DNA of 64,000 nt from Ceratotherium simum simum (GCF_000283155.1 NW_004454163.1:424148-488147), one strand, 5' to 3'. Numbered from the stretch's first letter, positions 34,393-46,480 are shown. A program made the numbers and translations. Notes: generated by a model from the letters alone, not told the origin.

Positions 34393-34634
34393 GGGGCCGG
34401 CCCTGTGGCGCAAGTGGTTATGTGCATGCGCTCCGCTGCGGTGGCCTGGAATTCGCCAGTTTGGATCTCGGGTGCACACCGACACACCGCTTGGCAAGCC
34501 ATGCTGTGGCGGTGACCCATATAAAGTAGAGAAGACGGGCATGGATGTTAGCCTAGGGCCAGTCTTCCTCAGCAAAAAGAGGAAGATTAGCAGATGTTAG
34601 CTCAGGGCCGATCTTTCTCACAAAAAAAAAAAAC
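34393..34634 (+). mobile_element. ERE SINE, sense, perfect 16-bp TSD
   Basis: Starts 'ggggccggccctgtggcgcaag' and ends in an A-rich tail. Perfect TSD AAAAGAGTTACCTTAC at 34,377-34,392 and 34,635-34,650. The A-box region ('ggcgcaagtggtta') is kept; the B-box is partly decayed ('gtttggatctcgg'). Body includes the doubled 'gatgttagc...agggcc' modules. Confidence 0.96.
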
Positions 34635-34650
34635 AAAAGAGTTACCTTAC

Positions 34651-34829
34651 CTTGCGTCCATCAAATCAAACAGTCAGCGTGCATGTACACTGCCATGTTC
34701 TGCATTGCAGCTGCATACATCATCTTGTCTTATCGTCATCACATGTAAAATATTTCTGCTTGTACTAGATGTGTTTCACTGCTTAGACCCACCTCTCAGG
34801 ACTAAGGTACTTCGTCTCTCAGCCTGGAG
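34651..34829. other. Unassigned spacer
   Basis: No supported feature. Confidence 0.5.
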
Positions 34830-35090
34830 TAAAAACTCATCCCTCTCTTGCCCAAGGCAAGACTGCTCTGAAGGACCTTTCCAGATCCAGAGCTCCCCAT
34901 GGGATGGGCTGAGGCCTCAGTTGTGGCTGCATCAATGTTCAACTCCTCCCTAGGCCCAGTCCTGCTTTCTTCAGTCTCCCACAGGTTTTGATCCCAAGGG
35001 TACTCCCAAATAAATTTCTTGCAGACAGACCTCCATCTAAGAGTTTAACAGAGAATCTGGCCTGAGAAAGGCAGTGCCTGGAGTGGTCTG
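34830..35090 (+). repeat. Unclassified old retroelement end with AATAAA
   Basis: 'cccacaggttttgatcccaagggtactcccaaataaatttcttgcagacagacctccatctaagagt' parallels 20,480-20,550. Same family by mutual similarity, identity unresolved. Confidence 0.5.
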
Positions 35091-36449
35091 AGGAGACTGA
35101 ATCTAAAATAGGATTTAGGAACTGAAACATCACCAGCCAGTTGCAATGAGGACCAGTGAGACCCCATCACTGGTGGTTGATAGAGCATGGGAAGCTCTTA
35201 ACACTTTATAGCTGTGCAGTTGTTAAAAGTTTTCATTGCATGGAAGGAAATGTATCAGCATGGCAATATCTCAGGTGCTTTAGAAGTTTGGGACAGGTAC
35301 GAATTGCAAGGATTATGGGATTTGATTGTTGTTACTAGGAGCAGTTGATGCATTCCATAAAGAAAATTAACGGCTAAGTGTGAAAGCCAGAGGGCCTTCT
35401 GGGAAGCATATGAAGAAACTCCAATCTTCTACAGCCAGAGGGTAGAAAAAGCTAAGGACCAGGCCCAGGACCTCATTTATAAGAGCAACAGAACTCCTGA
35501 GAAAGTTGAATTCTTTCTAGTAAGTCCTATGCCAAAGTCAGGGCCCTCATTGGAACGAATGGAACCCTGAAGCTTTGGACAGAGACATCTGGATTGATGT
35601 ACTTGAAAATTTTGAAAGCCAATATTTTAGTGAACCCTCTGGACTTTCAGTAGTGATTCACACCTCCTTGATAGAAGCTAGTATTTCCACTTGCTTGAAG
35701 ATTATGAAAGGCCTCTGCTTTGCAAAATAGTATAAGTCCCCACTCCCACTCTCTGGGTATATTCCCACCTTTCCTTCTGGCCATCAGAACAGTAACTAGA
35801 ATGAAGAAACATCATGAATTGGTTGGAGAGATGAAATGCTGAGCCGGCAAAGGGAGGAAAAGTGCTATACCAATAAAGAGCTGATAGACCTAGCCAAAAT
35901 ACACTGGTAAGAGCCTGGAGATATCTACAGGACAGGATCATGAGAGACTGGATCAAGAGGAGCACTAAAGAAGGTTGGATAAGGAAGAGTTTGTTGATAC
36001 GGAGCACTCTCTAATACTAGAGTATTGAAATATCCGGCAAGGACCCTGAAGCTAACATGTTACTGGTTTGGCTCTTGAAATCTTGGAGAAAGTAATGGCC
36101 TACTCTAAGTGTGATAGAAATACCAGAACTGCTGCAGAAGATGGTAAAAGAAGGCTCAAAAGGCTCAAATAAAATAAGACTGGAGATCTCTCCAGACGGC
36201 CAAAGGGAAAATACTCTGTCTGCCCGCATTGTGAGGAACTCATTAGTACAAAAGTGCACCCATCTCATTGGTGTGGCAGCTGTCTTCTACAAACCACGGT
36301 TGATAGTAGACCAGGGTCTTATGTCCCCAACAGGGATGGCAAAGAGAATTATAAGATCTCAAAATAAAAGAGGTTCAGGTGGCATTACATAACTATCAGA
36401 AACAAGGAGTGTTCTCTGGAAATAGATTTTGAGATGAAAAATTTAGGAC
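35091..36449. other. Unclassified sequence, possibly retroviral-internal or other old element
   Basis: Long purine-rich stretch with frames of 60-100 codons on both strands (for example 36,111-36,392 plus, 35,702-36,007 minus). It follows the retroelement end at 34,830-35,090, so internal sequence of an old LTR element is a guess. I see no gag, protease or polymerase motif. Confidence 0.3.
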
Positions 36450-36595
36450 AGAAGGCTTATCTCCCTGCTAATTGTCTGTCCACGACTGTATTATAAGCTA
36501 CTTGAAGGCAGGGAATTGCCTGCCTCCTTCACTTATATATCTTCAGTACAGAAAATGTTGTACTCATAAAAGGCTTCCAACAATTATTTGGAAAA
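36450..36595 (+). mobile_element. L2 3' end
   Basis: 'gtattataagctacttgaaggcagggaattgcctgcc', 'cttatatatcttcagtacagaa' and 'aaaggcttccaacaa' match the L2 tail order. Confidence 0.6.
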
Positions 36596-37429
36596 GAGGT
36601 TATCCTAAAAGTGTGAGTGGGGGAACATGGATGGTGCTGATGCTGGAGTCCTTGAGAGACTTGTTAGCTACTCAAATTTGTAATTTCCATGGTATTTTTT
36701 AAAAAGTTTGGCTAAAAAAATGACTGTGAACTTTTAAAAATTAGAAGCAGGTTTATAAATTATAACCTTTAATAAAGGCATCTGTTTTAACATTAAAGTG
36801 TGAAAACATTTACTTAAATTAAGCTTTATGTAAGTTCTTTATTGAGAGACATTGTTCTTGAACAGATAGCCAGAAGAAAATCTAGCTCCATGCTGGTAGA
36901 GCACAGCCATGGGGAGTCACTTTGTGAGTTGGGAGAATGGCGGTAATGATCATTTTTGCTCCAGTTAAGAACAAAAATGAAGCCTTGAAAATTAGGGAAG
37001 AAAGTGTTGAGATATCTGAATTAATTTCATCATGAAAAAGTGTAGGGGAATTTAAACCTGTACTTCCCAAACTATATTCCTGAGAACATGAATTTTGTGA
37101 GTGTGTTTAATGCATGTTCTGTGTTCAAAGGATTATAGGTGTATCTTAGTTTGAGAAATGCTGCCCTAAGTTTTGTATGTTAGGTACAAGGTGAAAGCAC
37201 ATATTAACTATTTGACCTTTAAAAAATATTATAACCTTCAAAAAAGATTGTATTTCCAGTAGGTAGCATGATTTCCCATGACTCATGATTTTATAAAAGA
37301 ATTAGGGAAAAGAAAATCTAAGAGTATGATTAAGAAGAAGTAAGACTAAATATAAAGTCAGCTAACTGAACCTAAACTTTTTAGATTTCTTTATATCTTG
37401 TTTTAAATAATTTTCAATGGTTGAAGTGT
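36596..37429. other. Mostly unassigned; a DNA-transposon-like piece near 37,060
   Basis: 'cttcccaaactatattcctgagaacatgaatttt' to 'tagtttgagaaatgctgccctaag' (37,060-37,170) has the inverted-end look of a short hAT element ('ttcccaaactgt' vs 'tttgggaaac'), but it is weak. Confidence 0.4.
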
Positions 37430-37540
37430 TTAGTGTTTCTGATATTTCTCGGGTTCTATTCTAGGCACTGTAGGAGATACAGAGATCAATTATTACGTGG
37501 TTTCTCCCCTGAAGGATCTTATACTTTGATAAGTTAACAG
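37430..37540 (-). mobile_element. L2 3' end, antisense
   Basis: 'tctattctaggcactgtaggagatacagagatcaat' and 'ctcccctgaaggatcttatac' match the reversed L2 tail. Confidence 0.5.
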
Positions 37541-37818
37541 TGGTTTTATATTTGTCTTCTTAAAACTATCAGCAAAAAGTATCATTTATAACATTTATTA
37601 GAATATGTGCTCTTTTAATCATACCTACACAAAATTGGCTTTTGGGCAATAGTGACCAGTGGTTCAGACACAGTTGTCACCTTGATATCAGTTTGCTGAA
37701 ACTTTTGAGATAGTGTTTAAGACAAAATGATTTCATTCATAATCTCCATTCATGTTTTTAAAAGGATCACAAATGTCATTTAAGCCCTTTTACCAATGCA
37801 AAAAATAAATCATCACGT
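37541..37818. other. Unassigned AT-rich sequence
   Basis: No supported feature. Confidence 0.5.
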
Positions 37819-37951
37819 GTGAGAATTTGCTGTTGGCAAGCTCGATCTCCGTTTGGTACTGATTTACCGCCCCTGAGGCTACGCATATGTACACGGTCCC
37901 CCCAACCTTCACTCTTCAACAGACTTGCTCGGATCATTCATTTCGATCAAG
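37819..37951 (+). other. Exon-like segment with splice donor, unknown identity
   Basis: Eight CpGs in about 135 bp, in DNA where CpG is otherwise rare. One plus frame (codons from 37,819) is open throughout; part reads RSPFGTDLPPLRLRICTRSP. It runs into CAAG|GTATGC (GT at 37,952-37,953), a fair 5' splice donor leaving phase 1. The left border is unclear: no strong acceptor, and no in-frame ATG. It could be a coding exon, an untranslated first exon, or a conserved regulatory element. No product is recognised. Confidence 0.33.
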
Positions 37952-40900
37952 GTATGCATTACAGGAAACAGTGTAAAACATTGCCTATTCTTGGGGGTTT
38001 TCATTTTTAATGGATTTATATTTTTAAGACAATGGTGGAATGTCTGTACAAATCAATGGATGAGGAAGATATTTGAAGAGGGCACTGGATTGTACTCACA
38101 ACCTAAAAACACATCATGTAAGTCCTTTCTTTGACGTGTGAATCAATCCTACTCCTCACGGCGTGTGTTCTAAGTTCACATTGAATTGATTCTCATTAAC
38201 CTGAGTCTTGGGACCGAGAGGATTTTGCTGTGGGCTCTGCCTCATAAAACAAGGATTCACCTTAAACTTCTCACAGTAGAAAATTTTATAGGATAGCACT
38301 GCAGAGAACCAAGTAACTTGTAGCTAGGCAACCAGAAGCAACTGTAAGAAAAGAAAATTTAGAAAAAGCCAAGCAGGTGTTATCTATACTATACTTGCTA
38401 TTAAAAGATTAAAAAGTATTACCCTGTGTTTGTTGGTAAAACCTGCTTTTGATACTCAGTGTCTCTGACATACACTTTTACATGAAATTTACTGCATCAG
38501 ACTATCTTCCATCAGGTCTTACTTCTGATTGCCTGAGGCTTCTTTTCCAGAATTCACTTAGCTGCTTGGCTCAGGCTACCTTGATAAGAACTGTAAATTA
38601 GTTATTTAAAGCACTATCAAACTAATAGTGAAGCCCCGGACTTGATGGCACCATTAAGCATCTGAACAGCCCCTTGCTGGACGGTACAATTCATCCTCTG
38701 GGGATGACACTTGGCCAGAGGCTGACAGCATATCCAACACCCTGCTCATTGCAAGTCAGCTGCATCTCCTGAGTTAGGGAGAAGGAGATCCAGAGTAGTT
38801 AGATCCAGTATACTAGTGGGGACCATTTGCCTGAAGGCAAGACACCCTACCTTTTAGGGCCACATGAGCTATATTCTAGTGTTTTATTTGGTGCTGCTTC
38901 ATTTGCTACTAACATTAAACCAATTCAAACTGGGAGGGATAAGAACATCCAAGTGTCCCAGTCTGAAAGAAATGGAGCTACTTATGTGAAAAAATCAAGC
39001 ATTATTCTCATAACCTTCCCTTACCATGTGGTTTGATTCATTCTTCCCTTTCATCACAAACTCTTTTCCTTTACTTCTTTAGTCAATGGCACCAGCATCT
39101 GATAGCTCCCTTGCTTTCCATCATATAAATCAGGCACCCAAGGAGAAATTTGAGTTCTTCAGTCCCAGTTACAAAATTTCCATCCAAGTACTCATACTGG
39201 TCCATCTGGGATCAAGTGGCCACTTCTGAATCAATGAACTATGACCAGACCATGTGGTCACAAAAGGTATGCAAGCTCCCATAAGAATCATAAGTGAATG
39301 TGTATGTGTGTGAACAGAATTTCCAGAGGTGAGTGTGAAGGAGACAAAACAGTTGGCACCCCCTGTACCTTGCCTCCTCACCATATTCTTTAGATAAAGA
39401 TGAGTCACCTCATTTTATTCTCTTCAAGATAAGTAATAGCTGCCCCAGCCAGGGATATGTCATGTAAAGAATATAATAGCCATACACAGGCATTCATTTT
39501 CACATCCCCCATCAAGTTTCAAGTGACTCTTTCTCTGGAAAGAAAGATTTGCCATTTCACTGAATATAGTGACTAACAATGAAGAACAAGCGCAGTGAAC
39601 AGATCAACCAAAGAAACATGCATTAAAGCAACAGAGAGATGCAAGCCACATATATTCATTCCTGCACTTACAAACAACCTCTATCATGCCTACAGTTAGT
39701 GATGAGCAAAGTTTGTATTTCAGAGAAGCCTGGACCCCAAGCGAGAAGACCAGTATTTGTAAACACAGAAGAATGTCCAGGTGGTTTAGAATTTAGACAC
39801 ATTATTGAACATTTTACTCTCTAGTTTAGGCAAGAAGAAGTGGAAGTTGTTATAAAAACCTTCAGTGTATTCCTTACAGTTCACCTTGTGTAGGTAGGCA
39901 TAAAACGCATATGGTTCTCAAAAGAGTGTGGGTTAAACTCGTCCTAAGGCTTTATTTTGCAATATTCATAACGTCATAATTTAAAAAACCCACTCTAGGT
40001 GCTATTAATTATTACGGCCAAAATGCTGGTGCCATTTGTGTAAACCTAGGAAAAATACTTTCCTCCATGACTATGGCTTAAAGAAGTGTATTTTTATTTG
40101 GGAATGCTACAATCTAGACTAAATTAGACAACTTTCCTGTTTGATTTTGGAGAGTGGATAGAGAAAGTTTGTACAGAGGAATGATTTTGGATAGGTTTTA
40201 GATGGAATGCCTCTCCATCATAGCCATGTAGAACACAGTGATTTCAATTATATAATGACAAGTATAATCTTGGACAAAGATAATTTTACATGCTAGAAGT
40301 TTTCTTTGAAGCTCTTTACTGTGGTTTTGCTAAAACTAGGTAGCATGTAAAGGCCCCTCAAGCGTATTGAGGTTATGGACAAGTAATAACTTGCCTATGC
40401 TTTAATCTATATATTTCTTCAGAGTGTGGTCGCTTGGCAAATCAGACACACAAGTCTAAGAGCACATAATGACATAAACACAACATTCCAACACTGAAGG
40501 TTAATCATCTGCCGAGAGTAGACGATAAAAGTTATGTTTGAAAGAAAGCCAATTGTTTCCCACATAAATATAGGGGACAAATGTCCAGCTTCCATTGAAG
40601 TCACCAGTATTCAAATAATGCCACTCCACCTACTCTCTTTGGAGGGTCTGCCTATAACACTTTATCCGTGTTCACTTAGCTCTTCACCAAGGCAAATCCA
40701 CTTGTCATCCTACTAAACACTAAAACATTTGAGAACACTTTACAACAACAACAATAAAAACAACAGTCATGTATATGTCAAAGAGGAACAAACAAATTAG
40801 AAGTTTTGATTCTCTCTCTCTCTTTTTTATTCAAATAGCGTAGGCATAGATTAACAAAATTAATCACATTAATTTGTAATCTTATTCCATTTTATCCTGT

Positions 40901-42402
40901 CTCATCCTCCAACCTTTGTGTCAATTTCTCCCACAATGCCTGTCTATGCTTTTATTATCAGAGCAAAGCCTAATTTGATTAATTCTTTTGCTGTATATTT
41001 TGGTCTCTATAACTCCGGGTCAAATCTACTTTAAGACAATGTGGCTAAAAAGATGCCAACTCTCAATTACTTTGGTTCCTAAAGATGTGGCATCCTTTGT
41101 GTCTCAAACTACCTACTCCTTCAATGTTAGATGTAACCTTTTCCTCCCAGGCATCTGAAGTCCACTTGTAGGTATATTTTGACATCTGATAGCCACATAG
41201 TTTTCCTTTCTTCATCTACTTTTTAGGAAGAACGTTTTGAAAAGGTAATTCTGTCTTGTCCTTCATTCCTCTTCCTTGCCTCTCATGCTCTAAATACTCC
41301 AGAAATTCTAGAAAGCATCCTCTGTCACCTCACCTCTGTCCTCCCAGTGGCATTATTTGAGATTCTGCACGACCCATCAGATCAACAGAACTCCGAAGTT
41401 GTTATTCTCAGATATATTTCACTGTCTTTTTAACAAAAGAACACATATTTTCAATCTACATTGTTATGGTGAATTTTCCCCACAAGAGCACATAGACTTT
41501 CAATCTGAGAGCTTCCTGTTTCATTCCCCAAAAGATTTTATTAAACATTTAAATATTTAAGTGACTATAATCTTTGTGTAAAGGACTACTTCAGGTTAAA
41601 ATAATTTAGACCGGAGAGTATGATTGCCTTCAAGATGTGAAGATTCTATATAGTCCCAGAAGAAACAATAGCACTGCAGAAGCATCCTCTGTAGTTCCTT
41701 TATGAATCAAAGTGTAAAATGCCTAGACTGTAGCTTGCTGTTCTTTGAACTCTAGGATTTTCCATTTAAAACAGATTTGTTTTCCTTTTTTGTAGGTTGG
41801 CACTCTGGCAGAATCCTGCATTAGGAACAGCGATCACTATGGAGATATAGATTATAGTTCATGTTAAAATATGTTTGCTGTTGACATCATTTTGGCTTAA
41901 ACTGGTGCCACATTTAGTGGAAGTTTGGTGTTACAGAAGTTGCTTAAAATGATTTTGACAAGAGAAAAATGGTGCCATAAATATTATAACATTTTTTTCA
42001 AATATTAATGTATTTCAGCCCTTGACTACAGAGGTAGAAGAATGTAGGGTTTTAGAATGCTAGTTGTTAAGCCTTACACAACGGCTGAACCACTCTGAAG
42101 ATTTAAATCAAATAGAACTGGCACAAAATTTGCAGAATATCTCATCAAATCTAAAGATTGCCTTCGTCATGTGAAAGATCCTTGAAAGGAAAAGGTTAGT
42201 TTTAGAACCTTCCAGAACATTTTGACTCTTCAAAATAAAGATTCTTTTGTTGTTGTTTATTTAAGTTTAATCTTAGGCTTCCTAAATATTCCTTTCCCTA
42301 CCCTAAATGGATGAAAATTTCCCATCTGGGGAGAGAGATCCATAAATGTCCCATCTTAAGGATACCTGTGAACAAGAGCTATCCCATGACTAGCTAACTG
42401 TA
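37952..42402. other. Unassigned region
   Basis: About 4.4 kb without a supported gene. Contains a short CAA-rich run near 40,743-40,765 and mixed sequence that may include old LTR or L2 remnants (38,640-39,060; 41,000-41,400) I could not verify. Open frames are all under 80 codons and lack signals. Confidence 0.4.
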
Positions 42403-42416
42403 AAGAGAGCACTTTT

Positions 42417-42653
42417 TTTTTGGTGAGGAAGATCAGCCCTGAGCTAACATCTGCCAATCCTCCTCTTTTTTTGCTGAGGAAGACTGGCCCTGGGCTAACG
42501 TCCACGCCCATCTTCCTCTACTTTATATGGGACGCCGCCACAGCATAGCTCGACAAGCAGCGCGTCGGTGCGCGCCCAGGATCGGAACTGGCGAACCCCG
42601 GGCCGCCGCAGCAGAGCGCATGCACCCAACCGCTTACGCCACCGGGCCGGCCG
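42417..42653 (-). mobile_element. ERE SINE, antisense, young copy with perfect 14-bp TSD
   Basis: Near-consensus ERE: 'gaggaagatcagccctgagctaac', duplicated body module, then a CpG-rich tRNA-like head ('gcgcgtcggtgcgcgcccagg' ... 'caccgggccggcc'). TSD AAGAGAGCACTTTT at 42,403-42,416 and 42,654-42,667. More CpGs survive here than in the other full-length copies, so it is likely the most recent complete ERE in the window. Confidence 0.97.
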
Positions 42654-42667
42654 AAGAGAGCACTTTT

Positions 42668-43590
42668 AAGAATGCTCTAACATTAGTGAGCCCACACTAA
42701 ATAAATATGAAGCCTCTTTTCCATGAATGTCCTTCGATTATCATTCAAAGCTTCAAGAGTTGCTGGGGTATTTGGGAAGCTATACAATGATTAAATTTTC
42801 TTTCTCTAAAGTTTTAAAATTCGTATCTTTCACCATCATAAATTAAGTTACTTTAATGTTTGTCTCTGGTTTGTCTAAATGAAATGGACGTTTGGCAGGC
42901 AATGATTTGCCTGCTCAAATGGAGGTAGCATGATTACTTGACCTGCGCTGTAGAGAGAATTCAAGTATCGGATAGAACAGTCTCTAGGTTATCATCAAAA
43001 CCTGATATCCTGTTATTATATAATTGAGGCCACAAGGTTGTCAATATCAAACACATCCATTGCTTCCTTAAATCTGCAACCTGAAACCAAAGCTAGCATT
43101 TTATGTCACAAAGACATCACTGACAGCACGTGGAAAAACTTCAAAGCTCTGCCAGGGGATTTAAGGAGCATTGCTTCCATTAATCTTGCTGGAAGTCTCA
43201 TGACTAAATCCCTATGCATCGCTTTTAAGATTTGCTCAAAAATGTCTCAGCATACAAAGTATGGACAAGTTATTCATTATAGCTTTTACTTTACAGCATT
43301 ATGAAACTGTTCCTAAGTAATTTAGCCCTGACTTTCCTCTTCTATAAAAGATCATAAAATGCTTTCTGCCTAAATGAAAGATCTGCTTTTTGATAACATG
43401 AGCTTTTGCAAAGAGTGAAAACTAGTTTTTACACTGAGCATGACTGAAAGGAAAATGATAGTAAAGTTAAAAGAAACTACAGCAGATCTATTAATTTTTG
43501 TACCAAAAAATGACAGAAGCTTAGAATTTTTTATTGCTTAGAACATGCACATACACATATATAAAATAATATCTCAGAATATGTATATAT
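42668..43590. other. Unassigned sequence
   Basis: No supported gene or repeat. The 88-codon plus frame at 43,038-43,304 has no supporting signals. Confidence 0.45.
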
Positions 43591-43628
43591 ATGTATAATC
43601 TCTCTCTCTCTCTGTGTATATATATCTA
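43555..43628 (+). repeat. TA/CT/TG compound microsatellite
   Basis: Short TA-type runs, a (TC) block 'tctctctctctctct' near 43,598-43,612, then 'gtgtatatatat'. Confidence 0.8.
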
Positions 43629-43629
43629 A

Positions 43630-44732
43630 CTGTTGATTAGGTGCTGTAAATACCAAGATTAATAAAACAGAGAGTAGTTCATGGTCTAGTTCAAGAGATA
43701 GAAACATAAAGTATAGTAGAGAAATGTAACAGAGAAGAGGAAACCTAGGAAAGGGAAAGATTTGAGGCACACAGAGTCACCTGAGGTTTTTGGATTATGG
43801 AACTGACTGGCTAGTACGGGACATAAAACTAAAAAGTTATAAAGTCAGATTTACAGGGCTTTCTAATACAATGATAATTTGCACTTCATTTTGTAGGGAT
43901 GATATGATCAAATCAAGAATTGAGAGAGAATTTAGGAGACGTCATGAATGGATTGGCATGAGTAGACAATGAAGGCAGGCAAGTCAGTAAGGAGGCTATT
44001 TCAAAGAGCAGAGATGATACAAATATGAACAAAGGAGTTTCCAATGATAATGCAGAGGAAGATGGAGGGAACTGACTGGGTGTGGGCTAAGGAGAAAGAA
44101 GAATCAATAATGACCAAGGTTTTTTAGCATACTAGGTTGAGATATGGTAGAAAATAGAAGAGGCAGCCAAAAATTGAGGCAGAAAATAATGATTTCTGTT
44201 TTGGTTGTGAGAAACTAGAGCTCTTGAGGTCTGTGAGTAATAGCTGAGTGAGTTTTGGGGCTGTAGGTACAGATTTTGTGACATCAGCTCATAAATTATG
44301 GGGTTGGTGAGCTCATCTGGAGAAATAGAGAGTAAATGAAAAGGAGATTGATTGTAGAATCTTGGTGGTGATTGAAGTTAGAAAAGCAGTCAGGAAAGGA
44401 AATGGAGAAAAGTGGTTAGAGAGATAAGAAGAAGGCCAGGAAAAGCTTCTGTAGAGGAGCTTTATCATTAGAGTTATGGAGAAATGTCGTCGGAGGCCCA
44501 AGAGGCAAAGTAGTTGAGGAGAAGGAAGCCATTAGTTTTGGTTACTATGAAGTCGTTGGTATCCTTACAGACAGCGTTTTCAACAGAGTGGTGGGCACAA
44601 GACCTGCAGTGGATTTAGGAGTGATCATGGATGTAAATGATGAGAGATGTAAAGAGGTGGAAGAAGGTAGTATAGACTTAGCTTCATAGATGTTTGGAAA
44701 TAGAACCAAGGAGATACATGAGGTAGTATCTT
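43630..44732 (-). mobile_element. L2 LINE, antisense, includes RT remnant
   Basis: Reverse complement follows L2 from RT to 3' end. The plus-strand 'gtacagattttgtgacatcagctcataaa' (about 44,268-44,296) is the reversed counterpart of the RT catalytic YADDSQIY-coding segment. Similar to the sense L2 at 49,090-51,375 in the overlapping part. Interrupted at 44,746 by an L1 fragment. No intact frame. Confidence 0.65.
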
Positions 44733-44745
44733 GAAAAGGCACAGG

Positions 44746-45149
44746 CTGAAATCTCATGGATGCAGAGAACAGATTGGTGGTTGCCAGAGGCTGGACATGG
44801 TGGCGAGTGGGCAAAATGGGTGAAGAAGATCGAAAGGTACAAACGTCCAGTTATAAAATAAACAAGTTATGGGGATATAATGTACATCATGGTGACTATT
44901 GTTAATAATACTGTCTTGCATATTTGAAAGTTGCTAAGGGAGTAGATCTTAAAAGTTTTCATCACAAGAAAAATAATTCTGTAACTATGTGTGGTAATGT
45001 ATGTTAATTAGACTTAGTATGGTGATCATTTTGCAATATATACAAATATCGAATAATTATGTTGTATACCTGAAACAAATATAATATTGTATGTCAATTA
45101 TACCTTAATTAAAAAAAGAAACAAGCATATATAAATGGGAAAAAAAAAA
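44746..45149 (+). mobile_element. 5'-truncated L1 3' UTR with 13-bp TSD
   Basis: Recognisable L1MA/L1MB-type 3' UTR: 'gattggtggttgccagaggctgg', 'ggggatataatgtacatcatggtgactattgttaataatactgt', 'taactatgtgtggtaatgtatgttaattagac', 'gttgtatacctgaaac'. TSD GAAAAGGCACAGG at 44,733-44,745 and 45,150-45,162. After the first A-run (about 45,110-45,117) comes 'gaaacaagcatatataaatggg' and a second A-run, so the insert carries about 20 extra 3' bases. Confidence 0.9.
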
Positions 45150-45162
45150 GAAAAGGCACAGG

Positions 45163-45275
45163 TAGAGAGAAAGATGCTATGGGAAGGAAGAGAGACCTGA
45201 GAGTGTTTGAATGGTATACCGGAGAGGCCAGTGGAGAAAACCCTTAGGCAAAGGAGGACTTTGATATTTCAGTTG
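45163..45275. other. Spacer between two L1 inserts
   Basis: Probably continuation of the host L2 or its flank. Confidence 0.4.
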
Positions 45276-45286
45276 TGTCAATCTTT

Positions 45287-45424
45287 TTTTAAAAAAATAT
45301 TTTATTGAGGTCATATTGGTTTATGACGTTGTGTAATTTCAGGTGTACATTATTATATATCTGTTTCTGTAAAGACTGCATCAGGCTCACCACCGATAGT
45401 CTAGTCTTTATCTGTCACCATACT
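45287..45424 (-). mobile_element. Short 5'-truncated L1 3' end, antisense, 11-bp TSD
   Basis: On the minus strand it reads 'gatgcagtctttacagaaacag', 'aataatgtacacctgaaattacacaacgtcataaaccaatatgacctcaataaaat' and a poly(A), an L1 3' end with its AATAAA signal. TSD TGTCAATCTTT at 45,276-45,286 and 45,425-45,435. Confidence 0.88.
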
Positions 45425-45539
45425 TGTCAATCTTTAAGGAATTATTAAGTTCATAAGTTCACTCTCTCTCATTATTAAGTCTTGCACAGGATGATTTGGG
45501 TCATCATAACTGCTCAGAGAGCTACCTGTATCAGTCAAC

Positions 45540-45960
45540 GTAGGCTAGTGATTGCAGCAGAAACAACCTCTCCACCCCCAAATCAGTGTCCTAATAGAAT
45601 AAAGTTTATTCTTCTTCTACTTCATATTTTTAGTGGGTTGACAAGGGCATTCATAACATTTCTTCAGGGACCCAGAGTGACAGAAGGCCCATCTTGGAAA
45701 GTACTCTTACAATCACCACTGTGGGAGATAAGGAACATCATGAATCACACACGAGTTCTTAAAACTCCCTCACAGAAGTGACGTTTGTTACTCTGCTCAC
45801 ATTTCATTGGCCAAGCTAGTCACATAGCCACCTGACTTCAAGTAGCCAGGGTAGAGCAGCCTTACCAGGTCTCTGGAAGGAGAAGCAGAAATGTTGCGAA
45901 CGTTTGTAATGATTAGACCACCACATTAAAAGCTTAAAAGGGAAGTGTAGGATTCAGAGG
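45540..45960. repeat. Old unclassified interspersed repeat
   Basis: 'gattgcagcagaaacaacctctccacccccaaatcagtg', 'cttcagggacccagagtgacagaagg', 'ctcacatttcattggccaagctagtcacatagccacctgacttcaag' follow a common mammalian repeat ('catttcattggccaaa.ccagtcacatggccccacctaacttcaag'). Class unresolved (LTR or L1 3' UTR). Confidence 0.5.
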
Positions 45961-46124
45961 AGATGGATGAAGGAGCAAAATGGGTTGAATTAATTACATT
46001 ATTCAATGCTATTATGCTTTTTGAAATGCATATAATATTGAAATCATCTCATAGGAACACCTGTGAAAGGGAATTCTTCGTAATTGTTTCTGAATGCTTC
46101 TAATAAAATGAGCCAATTAGCCTT

Positions 46125-46480
46125 CTCTAATGTATCAGTTATGATTAGTTTCACCTGCATGTGACAGGAAAAAAATAATATCACAGTGGCTACAATAAGA
46201 TAATTATTTTTCTCTTATGTAAAAGTCTGGATAAGAGGTCCAGGGCCTCCATGATCATCAAGGACCAGGTTTTTTCTACCTAATTTCTTCATTGTCCTCA
46301 ATGTTTGCCTTCCATTTTGTGGTCCAAAATGCCTGTTCCAGCTTAAGCCATCTCATCTGCACACCAGCAGCAAGGCACTTCCTAAAAGTTTCACCACCAC
46401 TTCTGGATATATTGCATTGGCCAGAACTTAGGTACCCACGACGAAGGCTGGTCTATGTGGTCTTGACTTTGGGTGCCCAT
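46125..46480. repeat. Old unclassified interspersed repeat
   Basis: 'cacctgcatgtgacaggaaaaaaataatatcacagtggctacaataagataatta' at the left and 'cttttatgt..agtctgg' style sequence follow the same type as 32,490-33,000. Heavily decayed. Confidence 0.35.

Noticed and set aside
35091..36449. Endogenous retrovirus with gag/pol
   Set aside because: No protease, RT or integrase motif and no paired LTRs are visible, so only an unclassified label is justified.
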